Origin: Ditylenchus dipsaci
Lineage: Eukaryota; Nematoda; Chromadorea; Rhabditida; Anguinidae
Reading direction: 5' to 3'
Length of the DNA: 64,000 nt
Assembly: GCA_004194705.1 (NCBI GenBank)
Contig: SADC01000013.1
Location: 1-64,000, forward strand
Positions 10,682-22,174 of this stretch are shown in pieces. The notes under the pieces were generated by a model. That model was not told the origin of the DNA, made no database searches, and saw nothing but the letters and a program-made list of their open reading frames with translations. How positions within the stretch are numbered: position 1 is the stretch's first letter; the number at the start of each line of letters is the position of its first letter. The translations under genes were made by a program, and so were the position numbers.

Positions 10682-13600
10682 TTACTTTACAAAAGTGCGA
10701 GATAGACAAATGTACAGGTGCTTTACTACTTCATTTCTTCTTAGCCGGATTTTCTTTGCTGCAATCATACCTCTTCCCTGGACGTATTGGAGACCTGAAC
10801 AAATTGTTGTACCAGCGGTTACAATTCTGAAAAAGGATATGATAGAGATAGTAAAATTTTAGCGAAAAATTGACATGAACACATACCCCAAGACAGTTAG
10901 AAGTGGATGATCGACGAAACCAAGCACCGGAGAAGCTAGACTAAGAGTCACAAGAGATAGTTGAAGAGCCGTGTTAGCCTAGATATGGCTAAGAAAAATA
11001 AAAAAGAACTATGCTGAGAAAAATCAACTCACTTTGCTCGTTGCTGTTGGGGTAACTCTGACTGATGAAATTGACGGGTCAAAGAAACGTTTGAGCGTGA
11101 CAGGAGACTCCATCATCTGATACCTACGAACAAACCCTCCACCGACCAGCAACAAATCTCTCGATAACACAACAATAGTGAGCAGAACTGCAAAAAATAG
11201 TTTTTTAGAAGAACTTAACAATAATCTACAGGCGACTTAAAACATACTATCGGCCTGAGCCCGTGATCTTAGCGAGCACTTGATTTTTTATTTATCCGAG
11301 AATACACTTTTACCCCAGCACAGTATCAGAGTCGAGTTTTCAACTCTACTAGTTTTTTTAAAGTTCTCTTTTATGACACCTAGAATTCCGATGAAGAATC
11401 ATTTTACTAAACGGGGCACCTAAAAATACCGAGAAGTCCATTTTTTGAGAGAGCTGAAAGCCTGCTTGAATATTATGAAAAACACACCTGGTATCAAATG
11501 CGAATATGTGAGCGTGACAAAAAGAGTACCTGAATCCTTATGAACATTTGAAAATCTATAGTCAGGAATAAGTTCAAAACTTACTGATGAGAAATTTATC
11601 GGCAATAGGATCGAGAACGCTTCCAAATAGGGATCGCTGCGTAGGGTATCTCCGAGCAATATAACCATCCAGCTGAAAAAAGCAACCAGAATTAACTATC
11701 ACAAAAACAAGCAGCTCACAAAGTCTGTAAATCCTGCGGCTGCAAAAAGAAGACAAGCTGGGAGAAAAGATTCAACCACTACTAAGTATCCAATGACTGG
11801 CGTGAAGCATATCCTGAAATTATTAGTGAAAGGACCACGGTTTTTGCGCGCAGCGGTTGTCCCCCTCCAATTCAAATTTTTTTCCTGATCATTAAACTTC
11901 TGTAAGGATTTTTCAACTTGGTTTCTAAAGCACCAAATATAAATATACAAATATAGGGATTTGTACCGCGGGACATTGACCTGCGGGCAACCTAAAATCC
12001 GTTTCCGATACTGATCATGGCAAATCTGTTATCCCTTTGTTGTAGAGCATGATCTGTTTCCTTGTGGATTTATTAAAAGTAGTGAAAAATGATGACTGGG
12101 AGCCGAGATAGAGACAAAAACGTGTTTGAAAAATTGTCCCGTGTCCCGCGGGAGTATGAATGGGGCTTTAGAAACCAAGTTGAAAAATGCGTACAGAACT
12201 TTAAAGATTAGAAAAAAATTGAATTGGCGGGGGACAACCGCTGCGCGCAAAAACTATGGTCCTTTAAAAAGCAATAGGTAAATATTTGCAAAATCAAACC
12301 TGAGTACGCATAGTCCGTTCGGCACGGTCATAACTAAAATGCTCCACTTAATCAGGGTTTGAAATTCAAATTAGATTTCAGTGTTTTCAAATATACTATG
12401 TTACTACCACACATGCAGGAACTCCATAAATCTACTATATCACCGCAGGCAATCTTTTGGAATTTCGGTAATTTCACAAAATAACCACTCAATTATGTAG
12501 TAGATAGCTAGAAACCGACAATTTTTTTTTCTCAATCACCATTAATGGTCCAGGAAATCAATTAATTTATAACTGATACACTAGGCTGACCACCAATCAG
12601 CGGTTTCCATTTTTGCTAGAATTTTTTGAAATTGAAATCGTAAAAAAAGAAGTTTCGGACCTTATGTACTTTGGGGGGGGGCACCGATTTTTTCACCTCG
12701 GTTTTTTCTTCAATTTTTACATGTTGATTCTAATAATCATAATAATTATGTTAACCGTCTCTTAGTGACCATACAAAATATGTTGATTAAAGTGATCATG
12801 GTCAATTAAATCACCATAATTAACTAGATCACTATATAAAACGTAAAAATTTTGGTGAAAAAATCGGTGCCCCCCCCCCCCCCCAAAGTACATAAGGTCC
12901 AAGTTTCCCTTTTTTGGTTTTAGAGGGTTTTCAAGAAATAATAATTAAAAAATCACCGCAGGCAATCTTTTGGAATTTCGGTAATTTCACAAAATAACCA
13001 CTCAATTATGTAGTAGATAGCTAGAAACCGACAATTTTTTTTTCTCAATCACCATTAATGGTCCAGGAAATCAATTAATTTATAACTGATACACTAGGCT
13101 GACCACCAAATCAGCGGTTTCCATTTTTGCTAGAATTTTTTGAAATTGAAATCGTAAAAAAAGAAGTTTCGGACCTTATGTACTTTGGGGGGGGGGGCCA
13201 CCGATTTTTTCACCTCGGTTTTTTCTTCAATTTTTACATGTTGATTCTAATAATCATAATAATTATGTTAACCGTCTCTTAGTGACCATACAAATATGTT
13301 GATTAAAGTGATCATGGTCAATTAAATCACCATAATTAACTAGATCACTATATAAAACGTAAAAATTTTGGTGAAAAAATCGGTGCCCCCCCCCCCCAAA
13401 GTACATAAGGTCCAAGTTTCCCTTTTTTGGTTTTAGAGGGTTTTCAAGAAATAATAATTAAAAAATCAAGGTGCTTTAGACACTACAAAAGATTTGGTGG
13501 TTTCATAGTGTGCTTGTGGCCAATCAATACTAACAGGAAACTCGTTTTATTGTATTTGTTGACACAAATAAGCAAGATGAACAGATCAAAAATCAACCCA

Positions 13601-13944
13601 TTGCAACCAAATCAGCCGACTCGCAAGTTTTAACTCCACAAACATAGAAAAAACTTACTTTTATCTTTGACATCCGCAATTCTGGCTTTGAACTTCTGGC
13701 GTAGTTTATCTCGCTCTGACCTATATCTCTGCAGAATTTCTGATGGCTTTTTTCTTTGAAGGGAATATAACTGTGAAGATGTCCCAATTGGCCGGATAGA
13801 ATATGTAGAGGGAGTAGTGGCAACCGAAATTTCACATGAGCAAAGATTCTTCAGCAGCCTTGTTGGCGTCATCAACGATCTATTGACCAGTACAATTCCG
13901 CCGGCAAAATGACCCAAGTTTCGGCAACTTCTCATTGGCAGCAT
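10682..13944 (-). CDS. crls-1: Cardiolipin synthase (CDP-alcohol phosphatidyltransferase type)
   Basis: Joins phosphatidylglycerol and CDP-diacylglycerol to make cardiolipin in the inner mitochondrial membrane. Eight exons: 13944-13659, 12333-12300, 11813-11720, 11672-11585, 11529-11488, 11187-11033, 10978-10887, 10826-10682; all phases agree, giving about 311 residues. Exon 1 is Arg/Ser-rich with few acids, fitting a mitochondrial presequence. The 34-nt exon 2 supplies the TVPN start of the domain. The catalytic D-G..A-R..G..D..D motif is intact across exons 3-4 (DGYIARRYP then [10 protein letters not shown], near residue 140). SRDLLLVGG and the SKANTALQL stretch match the family. Intron 1 holds a 513-bp tandem duplication and intron 2 a TTAA-type MITE. 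Confidence 0.95.
11829..12272. mobile_element. MITE with AGGACC ends, piggyBac-like
   Basis: AAAGGACCACGG at the left returns inverted at the right, and the arms continue through the stretch that includes CAACTTGGTTTCTAAAG. The right flank reads TTTAA, and the related copy at 48676-49031 is flanked by TTAA on both sides. It is in intron 2 of cardiolipin synthase. Confidence 0.65.
12441..13466 (+). repeat. 513-bp direct tandem duplication in cardiolipin synthase intron 1
   Basis: Two nearly identical units start at CACCGCAGGCAATCTTTTGG (12441 and 12954). Differences are a few single-base indels and the lengths of G and C runs. Each unit contains one MITE with ends GGACCTTATGTACTTTGGGG and its inverse about 240 bases on, so the duplication copied an intron segment that already held the MITE. 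Confidence 0.9.
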
Positions 13945-14185
13945 ATTGACTGAACTTATATCACTAAAAAAAGTAAAAGCGAGGAAATCCGGTCAAAATG
14001 AACAACGAAGAACAAGTGATAAAAAGCAATTTTAAATAAATTTACTGCCAAAATTGGCACCACCGACAAGTTTTTTTTACGAGGATCAGAAACTTTTCTC
14101 TAAAATATATTATGAATGTAAAAACCGAGACATAACGAAAGCGCAGTCATAATAGAAAAAAGCAACCCTAGTAGCGAATATGGGC
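13945..14185. other. Upstream flank of cardiolipin synthase
   Basis: AT-rich presumed promoter region of the minus-strand gene. I see no named element in it. Confidence 0.3.
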
Positions 14186-15770
14186 GTCCACTTGGTTTTG
14201 TTTTACCCAGGTGGTCGTACCCATGTTGAAGAACTCAGGTAAAACTCCCGGGTAGTAATATTTTCGTCTTGTAAAGAACTTTAAAATTTAAAATAATTTT
14301 TCTGATCCAACTTAAGTTCCACTGGATAATCCATGCACCAACTAAACCGAGTGGTCATCCACTCGGATCAAAAGTTATTTTACGTTTTTCATGATCCAAA
14401 ACTCGTTTTCTGAACAGATTCGGGCATGCTGAAGATGGTTTGATAAGAGCAAAATAAGGTTTTGTGAGGGAAATAATTCATTTTACCAAAACTCGATTTT
14501 ACCAAAACTCAAGAAATATCCTACAAAACGGAATTTCACCACTATCAAACCATCTTCAGCATGCCCGAGTTAGTCCAGAAAACAGGTTCTGGAACATGAA
14601 AAACGTAACAAAAAATAGGCTAGGGGAGACCAGGGATGAGAATTTCGGTCTAACTAGGCCTTTTTCCTTGATAGCTGGGATTCCCAAAATAGGCCTGAGA
14701 AAATTTGAGTTAGGCCTGAGAAAATTTGAGTTAGGCCTAGTCCTAACTAGGCCTTTTTTAGGCCTAGGCCTTTTCGGTCTAACTAGGTTTATTTTAGGCC
14801 TTTTTTAGGCCTATTTTTTGGCGGGAATTTGAAATAATTTTATTTTTCAAAAAAAATGTTTGTTTTGTGATAAGGATAATACTTTTTTGCGGCCCGATTC
14901 CACGCTTTTTTTTTCAAATTTTTTGTTGCTCAAGGCTAGGTAACTACGATTGGCATGATTGTTTTAGACTAATTTCCGTAGTTTCTCTCTTATTCAACGT
15001 GTTTCTTTTTTTCAGTTAATATTCATATGTAATTTTGCTTGTCCATGTATTATCATGGACTCGAGAGATACGCAAGCTGTAGTCGGTCAAGGATTGGTAG
15101 TCAAAGCAAACCAAAACCAATCAATGATTTTGTCACAGTTAGATTCACGGGTTTCCTATTTTTTTTTCTTGACTCTAGCGTTGTAATTTGTTGGCAACAC
15201 CATTTGTTTGGGATTTTCAGGTCTCTTAATGAGGTATTATTTAATTTTTTTGTCTTTGCTTTCGATCAAATCAGTTATTGTTCCCTACAAATTGTAGACT
15301 AGAGTCTACTCTAGATTATCCGCTACTTCAGGACAAAAACTTAGGCTTACGGATGACAGAGGGCATTATTTTACTAGGGTGGAAACTGACAGCAGCTTAC
15401 TTCATATTCATATTTTACACTTTCAGAACCACTGAGTTTTCAGGTGAGTTCAGAAAAAGGTCTTAATAAAGCCAAGCAATAAGAGACTATATTATCGGAC
15501 CAAGTTGGAAGAGAATTGGACTTTGCAAATTTTTGTTACCTGGTTTATAAAGAGTCTGTTTGATAATAAAGCGAGAAGTTTCCGGTACTTGTTGCGTTTA
15601 CGCCCCCCCCTCCCCGATCGCCAGCGTTTATATGTAAACATTAAATTTTTTATTCGCAAGCATATAACAACACAATTTGTGACCACAAATAAAACATAAT
15701 GTCTACTCCTTTGAATTTTCTACGCCAGACGAAATCAGAAATGTAGCTACGAAAGACAGATTAAATACGA

Positions 15771-16033
15771 TACCGTATTTTCTCTATTAATTACCCCGGG
15801 GTAATTATTTTTCAACCCCGAAAAATCGGAAAAAATTATTTTGATTTTGAAATTTCGGGTACTCAACCAAAATCTAAAAAGTGGAATCAACTAAGATCGT
15901 GGTGATTAAGATAACGCAAAAAACAGATGTGCAAAAAAAATTTTTGAGCTGAGATATAGGGTGCCTATGGAGGGTAATTAATAGAGAGGGGGTAATTATT
16001 AGAAAGGGGGTAATAAATAGAGAAAATACGGTA
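15771..16033. mobile_element. TACCGTATTTTCTC MITE, innermost level
   Basis: TACCGTATTTTCTCTATTAA at 15771 returns inverted at 16014-16033 with TA at the tips. The interior shows the family's ACTCAACCAAAATCTAAAAA stretch, also present in the copies at 21566 and 49337. Confidence 0.85.
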
Positions 16034-16087
16034 TCTGTGATAAAACTAGTTCAACTGGGTTTAACACTGGAATCACGGAAAACAGTT

Positions 16088-16160
16088 TAGATGGCTCAGT
16101 GGTATAGTGTTGGCATGCTGTGAAAGTCGGTCATCGGTTCGATTCCGCTTGGAAGAAGTA
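16088..16160 (+). repeat. tRNA-like sequence (SINE head or tRNA relic)
   Basis: TGGCTCAGTGGTATAGTG matches the internal A box and GGTTCGATTCC (16136-16146) the B box of polymerase III promoters, about 45 bases apart. Anticodon and acceptor stems do not form, so it is not a working tRNA. A relative is at 61705-61775. Confidence 0.55.
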
Positions 16161-17209
16161 TTTTTTCATGAATTTCACTAAAATACGACATTTGGCAATG
16201 GGGAGGGGGGGGCGTAAACGCAACAAGTACCAAGTTTCCTATATTCCTTGGAGGTCCGTATGAGTCACACAAATTTACTTCCGAAGACTACGATTTCACA
16301 ACACTTCAGCTCTAAACAACAAGTAAATGCAGCCAGAGCAATTTTATTTGAAAAATAGAATACAAACGAAACACAACATATGCAAATAATGAGATTTTAG
16401 AATTTTCTAACCACTGGCTAGATTTTCCCACAAATTTGATCATCAAGCGCGATTTGTGGAGTATTCTCTTGCTCATTTTTTTTCTTGTTTTCTAGTACCC
16501 TTGAATAAGAGGATGTTTAATTAAATACGTAGTCTATAACCAATGCCATTAGAGATAATTTGAAGTTTTCACTGCAGTTAAATACTTTAGTTCACATGAC
16601 CAACATAATCAACTTGCTTGAAAGCTGTATGAAGCAAAAATGTAATTTGAACAAGACATTTACCTGACTAAGAGACCTGAAAGGGGCATGGCATCGCCTT
16701 GTTAGAAAAGCAATAAAGTCGAAATCGTGCAGGGGTCGTAACTGAAGAGTACATTATGTAGCGTGTAAATTATAGGGACAGTATACTCTTTTTGAATCAT
16801 CACAGCCAATAGTTGATCGGTTGCCAGGCAAAATTTGACAATTTTTGGGTGCCGATGTTGGTGTCCAGAGCCGTTTTTGTATATGGTGTCAGCACTTAGC
16901 GCTAGTACCCACCGTCAGACTCTCTCCATATGGGACATTGACACCGGCATCAAAATTTTCTTTTCAGCTACTGACGTATTTACTCATTTGCCACCGGTGA
17001 CCACACTTAGCGCAAATTTTCCGCAAATCTGGAGCCAGTACCTTCCACGGAGTCTACATACCCTCAGAGTGGTTAGGGTTACTGTCTGTCAAAATATCCA
17101 GGTCCATTATACCTCCCAGTAGAGGCCCTGATCGAGCCAGCAAGCTTAGCCAGCTATACAGATTTTCCATAATTACGGAACATAGCAGCAAGTTTAGGTT
17201 CTCTAAGCA

Positions 17210-17575
17210 GATTATAACATCCAGTGTACATCCCGTGTAACATCTAGATAGTTGGTGTACCTTTTCGGTGCTTAATCTAGTTGATTAGGGTACTCTCCAA
17301 GCAGGACAGGTACCCTCCAGGCGGTTAGGGCAGCTTCCAGGTAGTGAGGGTATGTTTTACCACTTGGATATCTTCCAGGTGAAAGAAGTAGCGCTGCTCA
17401 GTTTACGACGCTTCTAGGCAGTTTAGGTACTCTACAGGTGATTGGTGTACCCTCTGTATAGATAGGGGACCCTAGAGGGAATTAAGTTATATTGTAGGCA
17501 GTTATAAACCTTATAAGCCAAATATAAACCTTCAGGTAGTTGGTGTATCCTTCAGGTGGATAGAGCACCTCTTGG
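17210..17575 (+). repeat. Degenerate ~21-24 nt minisatellite
   Basis: Irregular repetition of a unit close to GGTGTACCCTCCAGGTGGTT (for example near 17255, 17310, 17440 and 17545), heavily diverged. It is inside the 3.6 kb hAT element and has no frame of note. Confidence 0.5.
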
Positions 17576-18770
17576 TAACAAAACTAAAGTGCCAATTCGA
17601 AAATTCAATTGTTTTGTCTAGCAAAAATTTATTTTTCACTTCCAAGGCTCATAGCTTGCAGGGGTGTGGAAATATGGTTTCGCAATTTAGAAAAGGGCAC
17701 ATCCCCAGACAACTGTGCGTCGAATGGTATATAACACTTATATAAAAACATTAGCTCTAAGGCCACTTATGCTGCGAACAAACTTTGTAGTCAAAAACGT
17801 GACGGACATAGTCCAAATACTATATAGATATATTGACTGAAAAAAAAGAAAAAGAAAACAGGTTGAATGAGTAGAAGAACTACGGAAATTAGTCCAAACA
17901 ATCATGCCAATCGTAGTTACCTAGCCTTGAGCAACGAAAAATTTGAAAAAAAGCGTGGATTCGGGCCGGAAAAAAGTGTTATCCTTATCACAAAACAAAA
18001 ATTTTTTTTTGAAAAATAAAATTATTTCAAATTCCCGCCAAAAATAGGCCTAAAAAAGGCCTAAAATAGGCCTAGTTAGACCGAAAAGGCCTAGGCCTAA
18101 AAAAGGCCTAGTTAGGACTAGGCCTAACTCAAATTTTCTCAGGCCTATTTTGGGAATCCCAGCTATCAAGGAAAAAGGCCTAGTTAGACCGAAATTCTCA
18201 TCCCTGGGGGAGACTTGTCAAAACGAAATTTGTCAAACGTAGTTTTTGTCAAAGCGAAACTTGTCAAGACGAAAATTTTCAAAACGAATTTTGTCAAAAC
18301 GAATTTTGTCAAAAACGAATTTTGTCAAAACGAATTTTGTCAAAAACTAATTTTCTCATACACTTATCAGTCCAAAAATTCCACCCCTTCCACTTTTTTT
18401 CGGTTGTCTGTCGTGTAGATCAATTACATGGTGTTTTTGCACTAACTAGTATTCTCGTTCAGATAGCAAAATGAAAATTTTGACGAAAAATCTCAAAATT
18501 TCTAAATATTGAGCGTCCCAAATAAAGTATAAACCTTTGAATAACGAACTATTCGGAGCCCTGGTCTTACTGGTGCTGTACAAATTTCGCTCGTTTCGAC
18601 AAAATACGTTTTGACAAAATTCGTTTTGAAAATTTTCGTCTTGACAAGTTTCGTTTTGACGAATTTCGTTTTTGACAAATTTCGTTTTTGACAAGTCTCC
18701 GCTAGCCAAAAATTTGCTCCAAGTGGACGACCACTTGGTTTGGTTGGTTCAGACTAAGAAATTAAAGTTC

Positions 18771-19632
18771 CCGCAAAATTATTAGAGTGCAAGGGAAAGT
18801 AAGACTGAGAGGCAATTTTTACTATTGGGTACAACACTGAGAGTAGGAATAAAAGGCAGAGTGGGAGTGAGAGAGAAAGGCAGAGTGAGAGTGAAAGAAG
18901 AAACCGCTCATTGGATACGTCGCTTTACAGGACACGAAACTACTCCAGAACTGGGTTTCTATTTCAAATCGCGTTCAGGACACGATTCTGAATAGGTTAT
19001 GATCCCCACAAAGATATTCTAGTGAAGAAAAAATAATTACTGCTGCCACTTGGATTCGAACCTGTAACTTTGAAAAATTTGCGCAAATGAGTTTTGCGCA
19101 AATGAGTAGTAACGAAGGAAGAGACAGGGTCCTTTAAGTAAAAAGTACCCAAAGTTATGTCCCAGACCCAGAAAAAGTGCGTAACACAGTTATTAGTCAC
19201 AACTTCCGTACGCTGGCCTACCCCCAAGACTAAGGGCTAAGCCTAAACTGGTTGTTTGAAAGGGTAGTTACAGCAATTTTCAAAAGTTCGGATTCTTGGG
19301 GGAAGGGGAATGGCTATTCGCTATTAGCGCCGAAATTTCGAATCGTACAGTTCGATCGGTTCCCTTGTAAGTTGTTGATTGACAAACGCAAATATAGCTC
19401 TTTGAGCCTGTTTTATTAATTCGTGTTTTAGGGTCACATATTTCGAAGTGGACACCCATACAACAGAACTGGATCAGGCGGCAATAAAGTAGTTTTAGCT
19501 AGCTTCTAATCATAAGAATGTGCATGGCACCAACTCAACAAACCAAACCAACAAACGAATTGAGAAGCAATTTTTAGTATATAATATCAAAAACACGATT
19601 TTCGCTTGGTCACCCCTGTGGTTTTTGTCCTG
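18771..19632. other. Gene-free interval with a tRNA-like B box
   Basis: No supported gene. On the minus strand GGTTCGAATCC (19052-19062) is a perfect polymerase III B box, but the proposed A box is over 100 bases away, so a tRNA is not supported. A purine-rich GAGAGTG stretch lies at 18840-18900. Confidence 0.35.
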
Positions 19633-19642
19633 GTCTGCGGAT

Positions 19643-21433
19643 CGGACACGGACAAAATTTGCTCGCGCCAAAATTTGCTCGGGCCGAAATTTGCTCGCGG
19701 CCAAAATTTGCTCGCGCCAAAATTTGCTCGCGGCCAAAATTTGCTCACGGCCAAAATTTGCTCGCGCCAAAATTTGCTCGGACCAAAATTTGCTCAGCCA
19801 TAATTTGCTCGGGCCTAATTTTTTTCTCAGTGTTCCATATTTACCGCCTTAGTGGTCCAGATCTGTCTTACATGGTCTAGATTTAGCCTAAATCGTGGTG
19901 AACAATCCACATATAACTTTATCTTGACTGACAAATATAGGCTTTTTGCTTCTAAATTTTGACATCTCTCAAAAAGGCAAGACCAAGGCTGAGTAATGGG
20001 TTCCTTTTCAACAAGCACATGCTGAGCAAGCCAGATCAGACAAAACAGTATTGGCAATGCGAGAAGAACTTGGCAGAAGATAGCGGATGCAAAGCAGGAC
20101 TTCACACCTACGTTGAGGGAAATCGCTTCATTCAGTTATTGGGATGTCCAGGGCAGCCAACTGGTCATAATCATGTAATTAATACCGCGGCAGCGCCTTT
20201 GGCAGGGCTAAAACGAGCATCAAAAAAAAGCAGTCGAAACACAAGATGTATGATTTTAGAGTTAACCGTTGCTGTTTTAGGAATGCTAGCTGATTGGTTT
20301 TAGATGCCCATACAGATCTTAACGCAGCAGTTTTAAAGGCTTTCGACGATGGTTGCAGCAAATCTAAGCACAAGTGCTATCAGAGAACAAGTCAGGAAAG
20401 AACGAATCAAGCAACAAATTCCATTGGTCCAAGCAAAAGGGTGCAGGGAGTGTACATTCCGCATGAGTACAAATACTACGATGACGCTAAGACTGAATTG
20501 TTTCTCTTGGCTGACTCTGGAGAGCACGTGTTGGATCCTTATAGGTAATAAGATTCGTAATCTCTTATGTGATAAATAGCTTTTATTTTTAGAGTTATGA
20601 TCTTTGGGCGTGCCGCAAACCTCGACTGGGCTAACGAAATGGTTGAAATTTATCTTGATGGGACTTTTTCGATAACACCTCCGCCATTTAATCAGGTATG
20701 CTGATTCACTTTGATGTGGCTAAATTCTATTGTATAGGTCTATGCGATCCTAGCTGCGAAGAAAGCTGTAAATGGACCTGGTGGAAGATATGTTTTTCCG
20801 ATTCTGTATGCCTTGCTAAAGAACGAGACCTATGACAAGCTTTTTCGGATGGTTCGATTTTTAATGCCTCAATTGAACCCGGAATCGATCAATGTGAACT
20901 TGGACAACTTTATTATGGATCAGTGATGTGTTGAAAATTGTTATAGCCTCTCAGTTTTTTTGTTGTTTGTCTAACATGTATGAATAAAAACGATTGTTAA
21001 AGTTCATTTTTAGAAAGTCAACTGTACTTTCTTCCACCACAGGATTATAAGGACACCTCTTCATCTCGGCAAAATTATGTATTATTGTTGATTATTACCA
21101 TTATATGAGAATTGAAAACACCACTGTGGACGGTACAAAACTATCAGAGGTGAATGAATAACACCCATGTGAATCGTTCAAAACCATTTAAGCTGAATCT
21201 AGGCCATGAAGGATCGATCTGGGCCATGAAGAGTTAATCTGGAATATTAAGAAAAAATCCAGGCCCGAGCAAATTATGGCCGAGCAAATTTTGGTCCGAG
21301 CAAATTTCGGCGCGAGCAAATTTTGGCCGCGAGCAAATTTTGGCCGCGAGCAAATTTTGGCGCGAGCAAATTTTGGCCGCGAGCAAATTTCGGTCCGAGC
21401 AAATTTTGGCGCGAGCAAATTTTGTCACGTACC
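19643..21433. mobile_element. MULE transposon with FLYWCH-type transposase
   Basis: A perfect 10-bp duplication gtctgcggat at 19633-19642 and 21434-21443, in the 8-11 bp range of Mutator-like elements. Inverted ends start near GGTACGTGACAAAATTTGCT (right, read inward) and are followed by arrays of the 16-17 base unit AAAATTTGCTCGCGGCC (19663-19825; inverted 21260-21425). It encodes a short transposase on the plus strand. Confidence 0.9.
19959..20926 (+). pseudogene. FLYWCH/MULE transposase, short and probably broken
   Basis: Part 1 (19980-20165) reads RPRLSNGFLFNKHMLS, then YWQCEKN and a later GHNH, the pattern of a FLYWCH zinc finger. Part 2 (20290-20545) needs a frame change near 20420 and includes YIPHEYKYYDD. 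Part 3, in short exons (20594-20695, 20739-20926), reads VEIYLDGTFSITPPPFNQVY, carrying the first catalytic Asp (DGTF) of the MULE transposase fold, then PILYALLKNETYDKLF. It ends at TGA 20924-20926, before the second Asp and Glu expected of an active enzyme. Function: cut-and-paste transposition of the surrounding element; likely inactive. Confidence 0.8.
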
Positions 21434-21565
21434 GTCTGCGGATGGCCTTTGGATGAGCTAGCATCAAACCAAAAGCACCAAACCAACAATGGAATAGCTT
21501 TTTTGGGAAAGGGGGGTTCAATGGAATAGCACCTTTTTTATCATTTTTAGCTAATAAAAATTACT

Positions 21566-21819
21566 TACCGTATTTCCTCTAGTAGGAGCACCCGCTCTAA
21601 TAAGCGCAACCCCTCAACTTTGAGGGTCTGGATCTCGGTGCAGATTCGATATTTTGCAAAGCTGTTTATTGCATTTTTTTAACTCCCACGAGCTCTACCG
21701 ATTCCACTTTATAGATTTTTTATTTCCAACCAAAAATCTCGAGATCAAATTCCATATTTTCCAATTTCGGGAGATTGAAAAATGAGCGCACCGGTGCGCC
21801 TGCTAGAAGAAATACGGTA
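21566..21819. mobile_element. TACCGTATTTCCTC MITE
   Basis: TACCGTATTTCCTCTAGTAG at the left; the inverse of TACCGTATTTCTTCTAG at the right; TA tips. The interior resembles the copy at 49337 in inverted orientation, including the stretch around CTCAACTTTGAGGGTC. Confidence 0.85.
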
Positions 21820-22174
21820 GGTGACGTTCAAACACTATTCTCAAATTGATATAAAAGGCGCCCCCGAAGTGCATAAGTACCGGAATCTTTCACATTAATA
21901 GCATGATAAAAATTAAAATGGAAGTTTTTTGAAAGATTTTAGTTAAATAGGCGAACAAAGTGCCAAGATGTGGGGGATAAGCGACAACCAACCTTTACTT
22001 TCAGTACAACAACAGCTACGTGAAATTCACTGCAAAAAGAATACATGACAGTGCTGTATTTTACCTGCTATTGTATTAGTCCAAAAAATACATAGATGAG
22101 TAGAATTTATAGGGGAAAAGTAGATGTTGAAAACAATAAATGGTCGAACGAGATTGAGAAGACGAAGATGGTAG
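21820..22174. other. Gap between MITE and chromodomain gene
   Basis: Non-coding, AT-rich. It probably holds the 3' end of the minus-strand chromodomain gene. I see no element here. Confidence 0.3.

Larger units (their letters stand above)
15584..16231. mobile_element. hAT MITE, fourth nesting level
   Basis: Ends GGTACTTGTTGCGTTTACGC on both sides, with a perfect 8-bp duplication aagtttcc at 15576-15583 and 16232-16239. Contains the TACCGTAT MITE and a tRNA-like stretch. Confidence 0.9.
14631..18206. mobile_element. 3.6 kb hAT element with AGGCCTA-rich inverted ends
   Basis: The perfect 8-bp duplication ggggagac lies at 14623-14630 and 18207-18214. Ends read CAGGGATGAGAATTTCGGTC inward on both sides; arms pair for ~370 bases and contain several TAGGCCT units. 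The interior (15000-17860) has no clear transposase; it holds a smaller hAT MITE and a degenerate minisatellite. Confidence 0.9.
14618..18716. mobile_element. GACTTGTC-type element, second nesting level
   Basis: Left tip GGCTAGGGGAGAC (14618-14630) continues after the hAT insertion at 18215 as TTGTCAAAACGAAATTTGTC. The right tip at 18660-18716 is the inverse, ending GTCTCCGCTAGCC. Both ends are runs of (A)CGAATTTTGTCAAA units (18215-18355, 18590-18700). Flanks share a run of AAAAAT. Confidence 0.7.
14190..18770. mobile_element. Outer foldback element split by nested insertions
   Basis: The palindrome is centred near 14480: GATGGTTTGATAAGAGCAAA (14432) pairs with 14525-14560 and TACGTTTTTCATGATCCAAA with 14585-14605. 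The right arm stops at 14617 and resumes at 18717 with CCAAGTGGACGACCACTTGG, its expected continuation. A relative is at about 50815-51645. Confidence 0.7.

Noticed and set aside
16088..16160. Functional tRNA gene
   Set aside because: A and B boxes are present, but the anticodon stem does not pair and the acceptor arms do not match.
19020..19225. tRNA gene on the minus strand
   Set aside because: The B box is perfect, but no A box at proper distance and no acceptor or anticodon stem.
19660..19830. Regular short repeats resembling a CRISPR array
   Set aside because: Units of 16-17 bases are contiguous, without unique spacers, mirrored at 21260-21425, and lie in a transposon end of a eukaryotic genome.
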